Origin: Mucilaginibacter terrigena
Lineage (GTDB): Bacteria; Bacteroidota; Bacteroidia; Sphingobacteriales; Sphingobacteriaceae
DNA length: 64,000 nt
NCBI RefSeq assembly: GCF_004168255.1
Contig: NZ_SEWG01000005.1
Coordinates: 124,001 to 188,000 of the forward strand
Direction of reading: 5' to 3'
Program-made: the position numbers and the translations under genes
The notes under the pieces: generated by a model
The model's database searches: none
What the model saw: only the letters and a program-made list of their open reading frames with translations
What the model was told of the DNA's origin: nothing
Part shown: positions 35,263 through 42,629 of the stretch, one piece after another
Layout of the letters: each line of letters begins with the position of its first letter
Numbering within the stretch: position 1 is the first letter of the stretch

Positions 35263-37128
35263 TTATGCTTCTTTAATTTCGCCTAATTCCATCCAGCGCG
35301 ATGTTTTAGCATCCAGCTGTTTGTTTAAGTAGGTTATCTTATCCGTTAGTTGAGTTAATTCTTTAGGGTCAATATTTATTTTATTTAACGCCTCCGTTGT
35401 TTCTAATAACTTATTTTCAATATCGGCAATTTCTTTTTCCAGGCCTTCAAATTCTTTTTCTTCTTTGAAACTAAGCTTGGCTTTCTTAGGTGATTCAACT
35501 TGTGAAGGAGCAGCCGTTGCCGGCTTTTTATTTTGCTGTTTGGCTTCTTCCAGTTCTATACGGTACGAGGTGTAATTGCCGTTATAAATAACAACTTTGC
35601 CTTGGCCTTCCATTATAAATAGCTGGTCGGTTAGTTTATCAAGCAAATACCTATCGTGCGATACCATAATCAATATTCCCGGGAAGTTTGTTAAAAACTC
35701 TTCCAGCACATTTAATGTATCAATATCCAGATCGTTGGTAGGCTCATCCAATATCAAAAAATTAGGATTTTTGATAAGGATACTCATCAGGTGCAGGCGT
35801 TTCTTTTCGCCACCACTTAACTTTGATACCATGCCATACTGCTTAACAGGCGGGAACAGGAACAATGTAAGCAATGCTGAAGCAGAAATGAGCTTGCCAT
35901 CAGCCATCGTAATAAACTCTGCAACATTCTTTACAATATCAATAACGCGCTCGTCTTCCTTAAAACTTAATCCAGCCTGGTTAAAATATCCAATAACGGT
36001 AGTTTCGCCTTTAATGATCTCGCCGCTATCAGGCTGCAGGCCATCTGTAATTAAGTTTAATAAAGTTGACTTACCACTACCATTTTTTCCAGCTAAGCCA
36101 ATACGGTCGCCTTTTTTAAACGTGTAGCTAAAATCTTTTATATAGGTGTTGCCATTAAAGCCTTTGCTTATATGGTGCATCTCCATGATCTTATTACCCT
36201 GGCGGGAAACCTTAACGCTTAGTTCAACGTTTTCTTTACCGCCACGGTCTTTCGTTTTGGCTTCCAGGTCGTAAAAGGCGTCTATCCTCGATTTTGATTT
36301 AGTACCACGGGCTTTTGGCTGCCTGCGCATCCACTCCAGTTCCTTACGTAATAAGTTGGAGTTTTTTTGAAATGTTGCTTCATCAGAGGCTTCCCTTTCG
36401 GCTTTTTTCTCTAAATAGTAACCATAGTTGCCAAAATAAGGGATGATCTTGCCGCGGTCTATTTCCAATATCTCATTACAAACGTTATCCAGGAAGTACC
36501 TGTCGTGTGTAACCATCAGGATAGTTTTGCTGCCTTCGGTCAGTAATTTTTCCAGCCACTCAATGGTATCGATATCAAGGTGATTGGTTGGCTCATCTAA
36601 AATATATATCTCAGGGTCCTCAATTAACAATTTAGCTAAAGCCAAACGTTTCTTCTGGCCACCTGATAGTGTACTGATGTGCTGGTTAAGGTGATGTATG
36701 TCAAGTCTTCCTAAAATTGTTTTAATCTTATATTCATACTCCCAGGCGTCTATCTCGCTCATCTCTTCCATCACTTTATCCATTTCCTTCATGTTATCAG
36801 GATCGTTCTCCAACAACTCCTCATAACGGCGGATCAATTGCTGCTGGATATTATCCGCATGAAAAATATAGTCGCTGATACTGATAGCTCCTTTAAAATG
36901 CGGATCCTGCTCCAGGTAGCCTACGTTAAGATCTTTACTTTGCGCAACTTTTCCCTCGGTTGGTTTTAACGAACCCGACAGTATTTTTAACAAGGTAGAC
37001 TTACCAGCTCCATTAATGCCCACTAATGCCACCCTGCGGCCGCGGTTAATGCCAATGGTTAGGTTCTTAAACAACCAATTATCATGAAAGGAGTGGCCTA
37101 AATTCTCGGCCGATATATAAGTGCTCAC
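35263..37128 (-). CDS. ABC-F family ATPase
   Basis: A 621-residue soluble protein with two ABC ATPase domains and no membrane segments, so an ABC-F translation factor or antibiotic-resistance type, not a transporter. Domain 1 has GINGAGKSTLLKILSG and LSGGQKKRLALAKLLIEDPEIYILDEPTNHLDIDTIEWLE; domain 2 has AGKNGSGKSTLLNLITDG and LSGGEKKRLHLMSILIKNPNFLILDEPTNDLDIDTLNVLE. The linker is at about residues 210-320, and a C-terminal coiled coil at about 540-615, as in Uup. GTG start at 37128 overlaps the upstream stop by one base. Exact subfamily uncertain, most like Uup. Confidence 0.88.
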   Translation of the reverse strand: MSTYISAENLGHSFHDNWLFKNLTIGINRGRRVALVGINGAGKSTLLKILSGSLKPTEGKVAQSKDLNVGYLEQDPHFKGAISISDYIFHADNIQQQLIRRYEELLENDPDNMKEMDKVMEEMSEIDAWEYEYKIKTILGRLDIHHLNQHISTLSGGQKKRLALAKLLIEDPEIYILDEPTNHLDIDTIEWLEKLLTEGSKTILMVTHDRYFLDNVCNEILEIDRGKIIPYFGNYGYYLEKKAEREASDEATFQKNSNLLRKELEWMRRQPKARGTKSKSRIDAFYDLEAKTKDRGGKENVELSVKVSRQGNKIMEMHHISKGFNGNTYIKDFSYTFKKGDRIGLAGKNGSGKSTLLNLITDGLQPDSGEIIKGETTVIGYFNQAGLSFKEDERVIDIVKNVAEFITMADGKLISASALLTLFLFPPVKQYGMVSKLSGGEKKRLHLMSILIKNPNFLILDEPTNDLDIDTLNVLEEFLTNFPGILIMVSHDRYLLDKLTDQLFIMEGQGKVVIYNGNYTSYRIELEEAKQQNKKPATAAPSQVESPKKAKLSFKEEKEFEGLEKEIADIENKLLETTEALNKINIDPKELTQLTDKITYLNKQLDAKTSRWMELGEIKEA

Positions 37129-37784
37129 TAAATAGTATGTATTTTATCTGATGTATATATAAAAGTGCCCTTTGCACTTTCTAATGATTTTTTGTACATG
37201 GCATGGGCAACGGTAATGCCTTTAATGCTTCTGTATTTTTTTAACCCGCCAACAAGCAACGGATCTATTACTTTAAATATGGCACCGGCCATTTTTTCCA
37301 AAATGCTTCTGGTTTGCGCCCGCTCGCCCATCAGCATCGATGGTTGGTAGATATGAAGGGTTTTTAAGTCTAGTTTTTGCAATGCTTCTTCTAACTTGCC
37401 CTTTAGTTTAAGGTAAAAGGTGGATGAGTTTTTATCTGCGCCAATAGCAGTTACCACATGAAACTGTTCAACGCCGCTTTGCCGTACTAATTGTGCCAGT
37501 CGCAGTGGGTAATCGTAGTCTATTTTCCAGTATGTCTTTTCGTCAGGCGTTTGGTTCTTAGTTGTACCTAAGCAAGAAAAAACGGCGTGGCCGGTAATCG
37601 CTGCGGCATGCTTATCCAGCTCATCAAAATCAATTACCAGCTGCGTCAATTTTTGATGTTGTATAGGAAGTTCCTTTCTTACTAAAATTAATACCTCGCT
37701 ATAGGCAGGGTGTTGCAGCAGTATATTTAGTAAATTACTGCCAATAAGGCCGCTTGCGCCTGCTATAATTGCTTTATATGCCAT
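37128..37784 (-). CDS. NAD(P)-binding SDR-like protein (HTATIP2/Tip30 type)
   Basis: A 218-residue Rossmann-fold protein: KAIIAGASGLIGSNLLNILLQHP at the N-terminus is the GxxGxxG dinucleotide motif, followed by VFSCLGTTKNQTPDEKTYWKIDYDYPLRLAQLV and the catalytic-region FHVVTAIGAD and YLKLKGKLEEAL. The NAD(P)H-binding group of atypical short-chain dehydrogenases that includes Tip30-like proteins fits best. The substrate is unknown. It overlaps the ABC-F start by one base and is divergent from the pirin gene. Confidence 0.8.
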   Translation of the reverse strand: MAYKAIIAGASGLIGSNLLNILLQHPAYSEVLILVRKELPIQHQKLTQLVIDFDELDKHAAAITGHAVFSCLGTTKNQTPDEKTYWKIDYDYPLRLAQLVRQSGVEQFHVVTAIGADKNSSTFYLKLKGKLEEALQKLDLKTLHIYQPSMLMGERAQTRSILEKMAGAIFKVIDPLLVGGLKKYRSIKGITVAHAMYKKSLESAKGTFIYTSDKIHTI

Positions 37785-37841
37785 TAATGGTCAGTTTAAC
37801 GTGCAAAAATACACATAATTAAATTGTGGAATAAATATTGT

Positions 37842-37853
37842 ATGTTTAAACAT
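37842..37853. promoter_or_regulatory. Palindrome in the divergent region of the SDR and pirin genes
   Basis: ATGTTTAAACAT is a 12-bp perfect palindrome, extending to 16 bp with one mismatch pair. It lies 47 bases before the pirin ATG and about 58 bases from the start of the divergent gene. A near match to the -7 consensus (TAATATTG, 37867-37874) follows at a fitting place. An operator role is only possible. Confidence 0.35.
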
Positions 37854-37899
37854 GTATTTAATTACATAATATTGGTTTTACACATTAAACATTATTAAA

Positions 37900-38610
37900 A
37901 TGAAAACAGTATTTCATCCTGCAAACGAGAGGGGCCATAATGATATCGGCTGGTTAAAAGCAAACTTTTCTTTCAGCTTTGGCCCATATCATAATCCCGA
38001 AAAAGTACACTTTGGTGCATTACGCGTGTTAAATGATGATACCATTGGCGAAGGTATGGGCTTTGGCAGCCACCCGCATGACAATATGGAGATAACCACT
38101 ATTGTATTAGAAGGCGCTGTGGAACATAAAGATAGCATGGGCAATAAAGGAATTATAAAACCCGGCGATGTACAAGTAATGTCGGCTGGTACCGGCGTTG
38201 TGCATTCGGAGTACAATCCATCTCAAACCGAGCCCGCAAAGGCATTGCAAATCTGGGTATTTCCTAAAGTGAGGAATATACAGCCGCGCTACGACCAAAA
38301 GAACTTTACTGAGGTGATGGTTCAAAACCAGTTTACGACTATGATATCACCTGTAAAAAGCGACGATACCCTTTGGTTAAACCAGGATACCACGTTTTCG
38401 CAAGGGAAATTTGATGCCGGACAAACGGTTGATTACACTATAAAAACCGCCGGGAATGGTGCTTACATATTTGTGATTGAAGGCGACGTTAATATTGCCG
38501 GCACAGCCTTAAACAAAAGGGATGCCATTGGCGTTTATGATACTGAAGAGTTCACGATAGAAACCAATAGCGAAAGCCGGATATTGATCATAGAAGTACC
38601 GATGTTGTAA
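37900..38610 (+). CDS. Pirin family protein
   Basis: A 236-residue double-cupin protein. The metal site of the N-terminal cupin is visible as GFGSHPHDNMEITTIVLEGAVEHKDS and GTGVVHSEYNPS: the two His of HPH, the His of GVVHSE and its Glu are the usual Fe ligands. Pirins have quercetinase or regulatory activities in some organisms; the substrate here is unknown. It is probably monocistronic, with a divergent SDR-like gene upstream. Confidence 0.9.
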   Translation: MKTVFHPANERGHNDIGWLKANFSFSFGPYHNPEKVHFGALRVLNDDTIGEGMGFGSHPHDNMEITTIVLEGAVEHKDSMGNKGIIKPGDVQVMSAGTGVVHSEYNPSQTEPAKALQIWVFPKVRNIQPRYDQKNFTEVMVQNQFTTMISPVKSDDTLWLNQDTTFSQGKFDAGQTVDYTIKTAGNGAYIFVIEGDVNIAGTALNKRDAIGVYDTEEFTIETNSESRILIIEVPML

Positions 38611-38688
38611 GCTGCCACAAAATAAAGTTTCGGCAGTAAAAACATTTTGCAGATGATTTGTTTATAACTGGCAAGTAATAAGAAACTT

Positions 38689-39465
38689 ATGGCAGAACAG
38701 GCAATTACCGGATATAAAAAATGGCTGGAAGGCATTGGGGAGCAGGGCGTGTTCTTCAAAAGCTTTTTCCGCAATATTTTTAGGGGCGGTTTTGAGTGGT
38801 CGGAGTTTGTACGCCAGTGTTACGAAATAGGCTACCGCTCTATGATGCTGGTAGGTGTTACCTCCTTTATCATGGGGCTTGTGCTTATTCTGCAGTTGCG
38901 CCCATCTATGTTAGAAATGGGTGCCGAAAGCATTTTGCCCAAAACCCTTGCCGTAGCTTTTGTGCGCGAAATCGGACCTGTTATCATCGCTATTATTTGC
39001 GCGGGCAAGGTAGCATCAGGTATTGGCGCTGAACTTGGCAGCATGAAGGTTACCGAGCAGATAGACGCGATGGAAGTATCGGGCGCAAACCCGTTGCAAT
39101 ACCTGGTAGTTACCCGCATCATCGCTACCAGTTTAATGATCCCATTGTTAACCCTTATTGGCGATGCGATTGGGCTTTTTGGAGGGTTTTTAGCGTTAAA
39201 CTTTACCGACGATGTCAGCTTCTCATTATATTTTCATAAATGCATCGCATCGCTGGAGTTTTATGATTTTTTCCCCGCTCTTATTAAAACCGTGTTTTTT
39301 GGCTTTGCCATTGGTTTTGTAGGCTGTTATAAAGGGTACAACTCTAATAAAGGTACAGAAAGCGTGGGCATTGCAGCCAATTCGGCGGTGGTAACCGCTT
39401 CACTGTGGATCTTTGTTATCGATGCCGTCGCTGTACAGATCACCAGCTTATTATTTTACAGGTAA
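38689..39465 (+). CDS. MlaE family ABC permease
   Basis: A 258-residue integral membrane protein with five hydrophobic segments (MMLVGVTSFIMGLVLILQL; VAFVREIGPVIIAIICAGKVASGIGAELGSMKVTEQIDAME; LMIPLLTLIGDAIGLFGGFLAL; FFGFAIGFVGCYKGYNSNKG; ASLWIFVIDAVAVQI). The REIGP...GAELGSM...EQIDAM block is the MlaE hallmark. It should form the inner-membrane channel of a phospholipid/lipid transporter with MlaF and MlaD, which follow on the same strand. A three-gene mlaEFD operon is indicated by spacing of 2 and -4 bases. Confidence 0.92.
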   Translation: MAEQAITGYKKWLEGIGEQGVFFKSFFRNIFRGGFEWSEFVRQCYEIGYRSMMLVGVTSFIMGLVLILQLRPSMLEMGAESILPKTLAVAFVREIGPVIIAIICAGKVASGIGAELGSMKVTEQIDAMEVSGANPLQYLVVTRIIATSLMIPLLTLIGDAIGLFGGFLALNFTDDVSFSLYFHKCIASLEFYDFFPALIKTVFFGFAIGFVGCYKGYNSNKGTESVGIAANSAVVTASLWIFVIDAVAVQITSLLFYR

Positions 39466-39467
39466 CA

Positions 39468-40253
39468 ATGGAAACAGAAACAAAACATACCGAAGAAGTA
39501 AAGCGGCACGATAAAAACGAAGTGGTGGTTGATATCGATCATATCAGCAAATCTTTCGGCACAAAGCAGGTGCTTACCGATATTAACCTGCAGCTAAAGC
39601 GCGGCGAGAATGTGGTCGTTTTGGGAAAATCGGGCCAGGGAAAATCGGTAACTATTCAGTGCATTGTTGGCCTCCTTACACCCGACAAGGGCAAGGTTAC
39701 GGTTTTTGGTGATGATGTTGCCGAAATGAATGATGAAGAACTGAAAGAATTACGAACTAAAGTTGGCTTCCTGTTCCAAAGCGGGGCATTGTACGATTCG
39801 ATGACCGTGAGGGATAACCTTGAATTTCCGCTCACTCGTATCCTGAAGATAACAGACCAGGCCGAACTGGATAAAAGGGTGGAAGAAGCCCTTGACGGTG
39901 TTGGCCTGCTGGATGCCATAGATAAGCTTCCATCGGACCTTTCGGGAGGTATGCGTAAACGTGCAGGGCTGGCCCGAACGATGATCGTACGGCCGGAAAT
40001 TATGCTCTATGACGAGCCTACCACCGGGCTGGACCCCATCACTTCGCGCGAGATAAGCGAACTGATACTGAACATGCAGAAGAAGTATAAAACATCATCC
40101 ATCATTATAACCCACGACATGGAATGCGCCAAAATTACGGCCGACCGTGTGGTGATCATGAATGAGGGAACATATATAGCCGAGGGCTCGTTTGATGAGC
40201 TAAAAAAATCGGACGATAAATTGGTAAGGTCATTTTTTAACGAAACAACATGA
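39468..40253 (+). CDS. MlaF family ABC ATPase
   Basis: A 261-residue ATPase. ATG 39468 is used, three bases after the mlaE stop; the longer frame from 39405 overlaps mlaE. Walker A is VVLGKSGQGKSVTIQCIVG at about residue 45-63, the signature is LSGGMRKRAGLARTMIVRPEIMLYDEPTTGLDPITSREI. It powers the MlaE permease. The stop overlaps the mlaD ATG (ATGA). Confidence 0.92.
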   Translation: METETKHTEEVKRHDKNEVVVDIDHISKSFGTKQVLTDINLQLKRGENVVVLGKSGQGKSVTIQCIVGLLTPDKGKVTVFGDDVAEMNDEELKELRTKVGFLFQSGALYDSMTVRDNLEFPLTRILKITDQAELDKRVEEALDGVGLLDAIDKLPSDLSGGMRKRAGLARTMIVRPEIMLYDEPTTGLDPITSREISELILNMQKKYKTSSIIITHDMECAKITADRVVIMNEGTYIAEGSFDELKKSDDKLVRSFFNETT

Positions 40254-41044
40254 AAACCACATCATCTCAAAAAATAAAAATAGGGGCATTCGTCATCGTA
40301 GGGATGGCTGTGCTGTTCCTGGCGGTGTTTTACATCGGCAATCAAAAAAGCCTGTTCAGCTCCACCTTCAGGGTGTACGGAACGTTTAAAAACGTTAGCG
40401 GCCTTACCGTGGGTAATAACGTGCGCTTTGCAGGGATAAACGTGGGGGTGGTTGATGCCATTAACATTGTTACCGATAGCTCGGTACGGGTTGACCTTAC
40501 GCTGAATAATTCTGTAAAGAAATTCATCAAGACCGATTCGAAAATGAGTATTGGCAGCGACGGTTTAATGGGCGACAAGCTAATTGTTATTGCGCCCGGG
40601 GGCATAAAAAGCCAAACTGAGGTGCAGGAAGGTAACGAGCTTGGCTCGGTTAACCCTGTTGATGTGGATAAGATCATCAATAAACTAACTAAGGTAGCAG
40701 ATAATGCCGAAAGCCTTACCGGCGACCTATCTGAAATTGTAGCCAAAATAAACAATGGCAAAGGCAGTATAGGTAAGCTGCTTAACGACGACAAAATGGC
40801 TAAAGACCTTGAAGGGACTGTTAGGCAGGCTAAAACCACCATGAAAGGCGTGCATGCCACCACCGCAACGCTGAATGAAGACCTGAAGGCCGCGCAAAGC
40901 AACTTCCTGTTAAAAGGTTTCTTTAACAAGAAAAAGAAAGCGGCCAAAGCCAAACAGGACTCTATCAAAAAAGCACAGGAAAAGATCCAGGAAGCTAAAG
41001 AAAAAGCAGCTAAAGAGGCAGCGAAGAAAAAGGAAGGTAATTAA
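40250..41044 (+). CDS. MCE/MlaD family substrate-binding protein
   Basis: A 264-residue protein with an N-terminal membrane anchor (IKIGAFVIVGMAVLFLAVFYIGNQ, about 9-32) and an MCE domain (FRVYGTFKNVSGLTVGNNVRFAGINVGVVDAINIVTDSSVRVDLTLNN; SIGSDGLMGDKLIVIAPGG) at about residues 38-125. The C-terminal part is helical and ends in a Lys- and Ala-rich tail (KKKKAAKAKQDSIKK). MCE proteins carry lipids between membranes. The operon context (mlaE, mlaF) confirms the role. Overlaps mlaF by 4 bases. Confidence 0.9.
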   Translation: MKTTSSQKIKIGAFVIVGMAVLFLAVFYIGNQKSLFSSTFRVYGTFKNVSGLTVGNNVRFAGINVGVVDAINIVTDSSVRVDLTLNNSVKKFIKTDSKMSIGSDGLMGDKLIVIAPGGIKSQTEVQEGNELGSVNPVDVDKIINKLTKVADNAESLTGDLSEIVAKINNGKGSIGKLLNDDKMAKDLEGTVRQAKTTMKGVHATTATLNEDLKAAQSNFLLKGFFNKKKKAAKAKQDSIKKAQEKIQEAKEKAAKEAAKKKEGN

Positions 41045-41061
41045 GATATAGTAAGAAAAGC

Positions 41062-41145
41062 CGTCATTACGAGGAACGAAGCAATCTCCCAATAAGCATG
41101 TCGACTATGTATTGTTTTGAGATTGCTTCGTTCCTCGCAATTACG
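41062..41145. repeat. Palindromic repetitive element after mlaD
   Basis: Left arm 41062-41088 and right arm 41119-41145, 27 bases each with about three mismatches, separated by 30 bases. The arms contain GAACGAAGCAATC and its complement. It is a non-coding REP-like hairpin of a kind often seen in Bacteroidota intergenic DNA. Confidence 0.7.
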
Positions 41146-41160
41146 GATAGGGTATTGATA

Positions 41161-41194
41161 AACAAAAAAGGGAGGCTAAAGCCTCCCTTTTGTT
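41161..41194. terminator. Bidirectional rho-independent terminator (mlaD / gpx)
   Basis: Stem GGGAGGC (41170-41176), loop TAAA, GCCTCCC (41181-41187), flanked by A-run on one side and T-run on the other, so it works for both strands. It lies between the convergent mlaEFD operon and the glutathione peroxidase gene. Confidence 0.8.
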
Positions 41195-41708
41195 ATAATG
41201 CTTTTGTAATATCGTCAGATAATGGTTTTGTTGTTGAGCGGTAACGGTGTATCAGTTTACCGTTCTCGTCTATCAGAAACTTTTCGAAGTTCCATTTGAT
41301 CTCACCGGTAAAATCAGGATTTGGCGCTGTTGTTAAATAGGCAAATATTGGGTCGATATCATCGCCCTTAACACTCACCTTTGAACTTAGCGGGAAAGTT
41401 ACACCAAAGTTTTTCTGGCAAAACTCTTTTACTTCGCTGTTTGTGCCGGGTTCCTGTCCGCCAAAGTTATTTGCGGGGAAGCCCACTACAACAACCTTAT
41501 CTTTAAACTGGTCAGCAAGTTTTTGCAGCTCGGCGTATTGGGGAGTAAAACCGCATTTTGACGCCGTATTTACGATCAATAACTTTTTTCCTTTGTATTT
41601 AGCCAGGGAAAAATCTTTACCATCGATTGTTTTCAGCTTAAAGGTATAAACCGATGAAGGGGCCGATGTAATAAACATCATGGCGCATATTAATGTCAGT
41701 AATTTCAT
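41193..41708 (-). CDS. Glutathione peroxidase family thiol peroxidase
   Basis: A 171-residue exported protein (signal MKLLTLICAMMFITSAPSSVY, probably periplasmic). The thioredoxin-fold core has NTASKCGFTPQYAELQKLAD, with Cys as the peroxidatic residue, then GFPANNFGGQEPGTNSEV (Gln) and WNFEKFLIDENGK (Trp, Asn): the family tetrad C/Q/W/N. It reduces hydroperoxides, probably with thioredoxin-type donors, as glutathione use is rare in this phylum. Convergent with the mla operon. Confidence 0.9.
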   Translation of the reverse strand: MKLLTLICAMMFITSAPSSVYTFKLKTIDGKDFSLAKYKGKKLLIVNTASKCGFTPQYAELQKLADQFKDKVVVVGFPANNFGGQEPGTNSEVKEFCQKNFGVTFPLSSKVSVKGDDIDPIFAYLTTAPNPDFTGEIKWNFEKFLIDENGKLIHRYRSTTKPLSDDITKAL

Positions 41709-41769
41709 GTTTTTATAATGTTACGAATGATTTACGCAGATGGTTGGTTAACAGATGTAAAATTAGTTA

Positions 41770-42195
41770 TTAAAAACCTCTTTTATCCAAATAGAAATCT
41801 TCTTTCAGCGTCATTTTTTTCTTATCTGCCGGCAATTTATCTGCGTAACCAAGCAAATGAAGCGCGCCATGTATCAATACACGGTGCAGCTCCTGGGCTT
41901 CTGTAACATTAAATTTACCTGCATTCTCGCGGATGCGCTCTATCGAGATGAAAATATCGCCGGCAATAATCCCATCCTCTTCCGAATTATCAAAGGTAAT
42001 AATATCGGTGTAGGTATCATGGTCAAGATATTGCCGGTTTATCTGCAGCAGGTATTCATCTGTGCAAAATATATAGGTAAGCTCGCGCAGTTTATAGCCC
42101 TCGGTATTAATGGTATCGGTTATCCATTTACGTACCGCGGTTTTGTTCTTTAACTTATAGTTGATGTCTTCCTCGTGGAAAGTTATGGCGGGCAT
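41770..42195 (-). CDS. ybeY: Endoribonuclease YbeY
   Basis: A 141-residue metal-dependent RNase involved in 16S rRNA 3' end maturation and ribosome quality control. The zinc motif HRVLIHGALHLLGYADK is at about residues 104-120. His109 and His113 are present, but the third ligand of the E. coli protein (His) is Asp119 here. TDIITFDNSEEDGIIAGDIFIS is the characteristic central segment. It is the last gene of the DUF4175-HATPase-ybeY series, its ATG overlapping the HATPase stop by one base. Confidence 0.9.
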   Translation of the reverse strand: MPAITFHEEDINYKLKNKTAVRKWITDTINTEGYKLRELTYIFCTDEYLLQINRQYLDHDTYTDIITFDNSEEDGIIAGDIFISIERIRENAGKFNVTEAQELHRVLIHGALHLLGYADKLPADKKKMTLKEDFYLDKRGF

Positions 42196-42629
42196 TAGAT
42201 CTTAAAATGTAGTTCAACCTCGTTACCGGCGGCATTAAATACGCATTGGTCGGCCAGGTGTTTTAAAATGAATACACCACGGCCGGTAAGTTCCTCCAAA
42301 CGTTCCGGTGCGGTGGGGTCGGCCAGGTTGTTATAGTCAAAACCCGGGCCTTCGTCGGTAATGGTCCATATAATACGTTTGCTATCAACCTCTACATTAA
42401 CAAAAACAGTTTTATTAGGGTCTAATTTATTTCCGTGTATTATAGCGTTCATCACGGCCTCGTTAAGGCAGGTCATCATGTTGGCAAAAGTATCCTCGCC
42501 CACCAGGTATTTATCCGCTACCTCTTCTATCAAAGCCTCAAGCGGTGTTATGCTCTCGTATTTCGACGGAAGTTGTAAGGTATAAAGTTGAGATGTCTGA
42601 ACATTTGCCTCTTCCATATCATTTTCCAT
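42195..42629 (-). CDS. RsbW/SpoIIAB-like HATPase (anti-sigma kinase fold)
   Basis: A 144-residue GHKL ATPase domain with the N box CLNEAVMNAIIHGNKLDPNK and G boxes WTITDEGPGFDYNNLADPTAPERLEELTGRGVFILKHLADQ. In Firmicutes this family phosphorylates anti-anti-sigma factors and binds sigma; here no partner is next to it. ATG 42629 is chosen; starts at TTG 42641 or ATG 42617 are possible. It overlaps the DUF4175 gene stop by 9 bases and the ybeY start by one, a tight operon. Confidence 0.85.
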   Translation of the reverse strand: MENDMEEANVQTSQLYTLQLPSKYESITPLEALIEEVADKYLVGEDTFANMMTCLNEAVMNAIIHGNKLDPNKTVFVNVEVDSKRIIWTITDEGPGFDYNNLADPTAPERLEELTGRGVFILKHLADQCVFNAAGNEVELHFKI

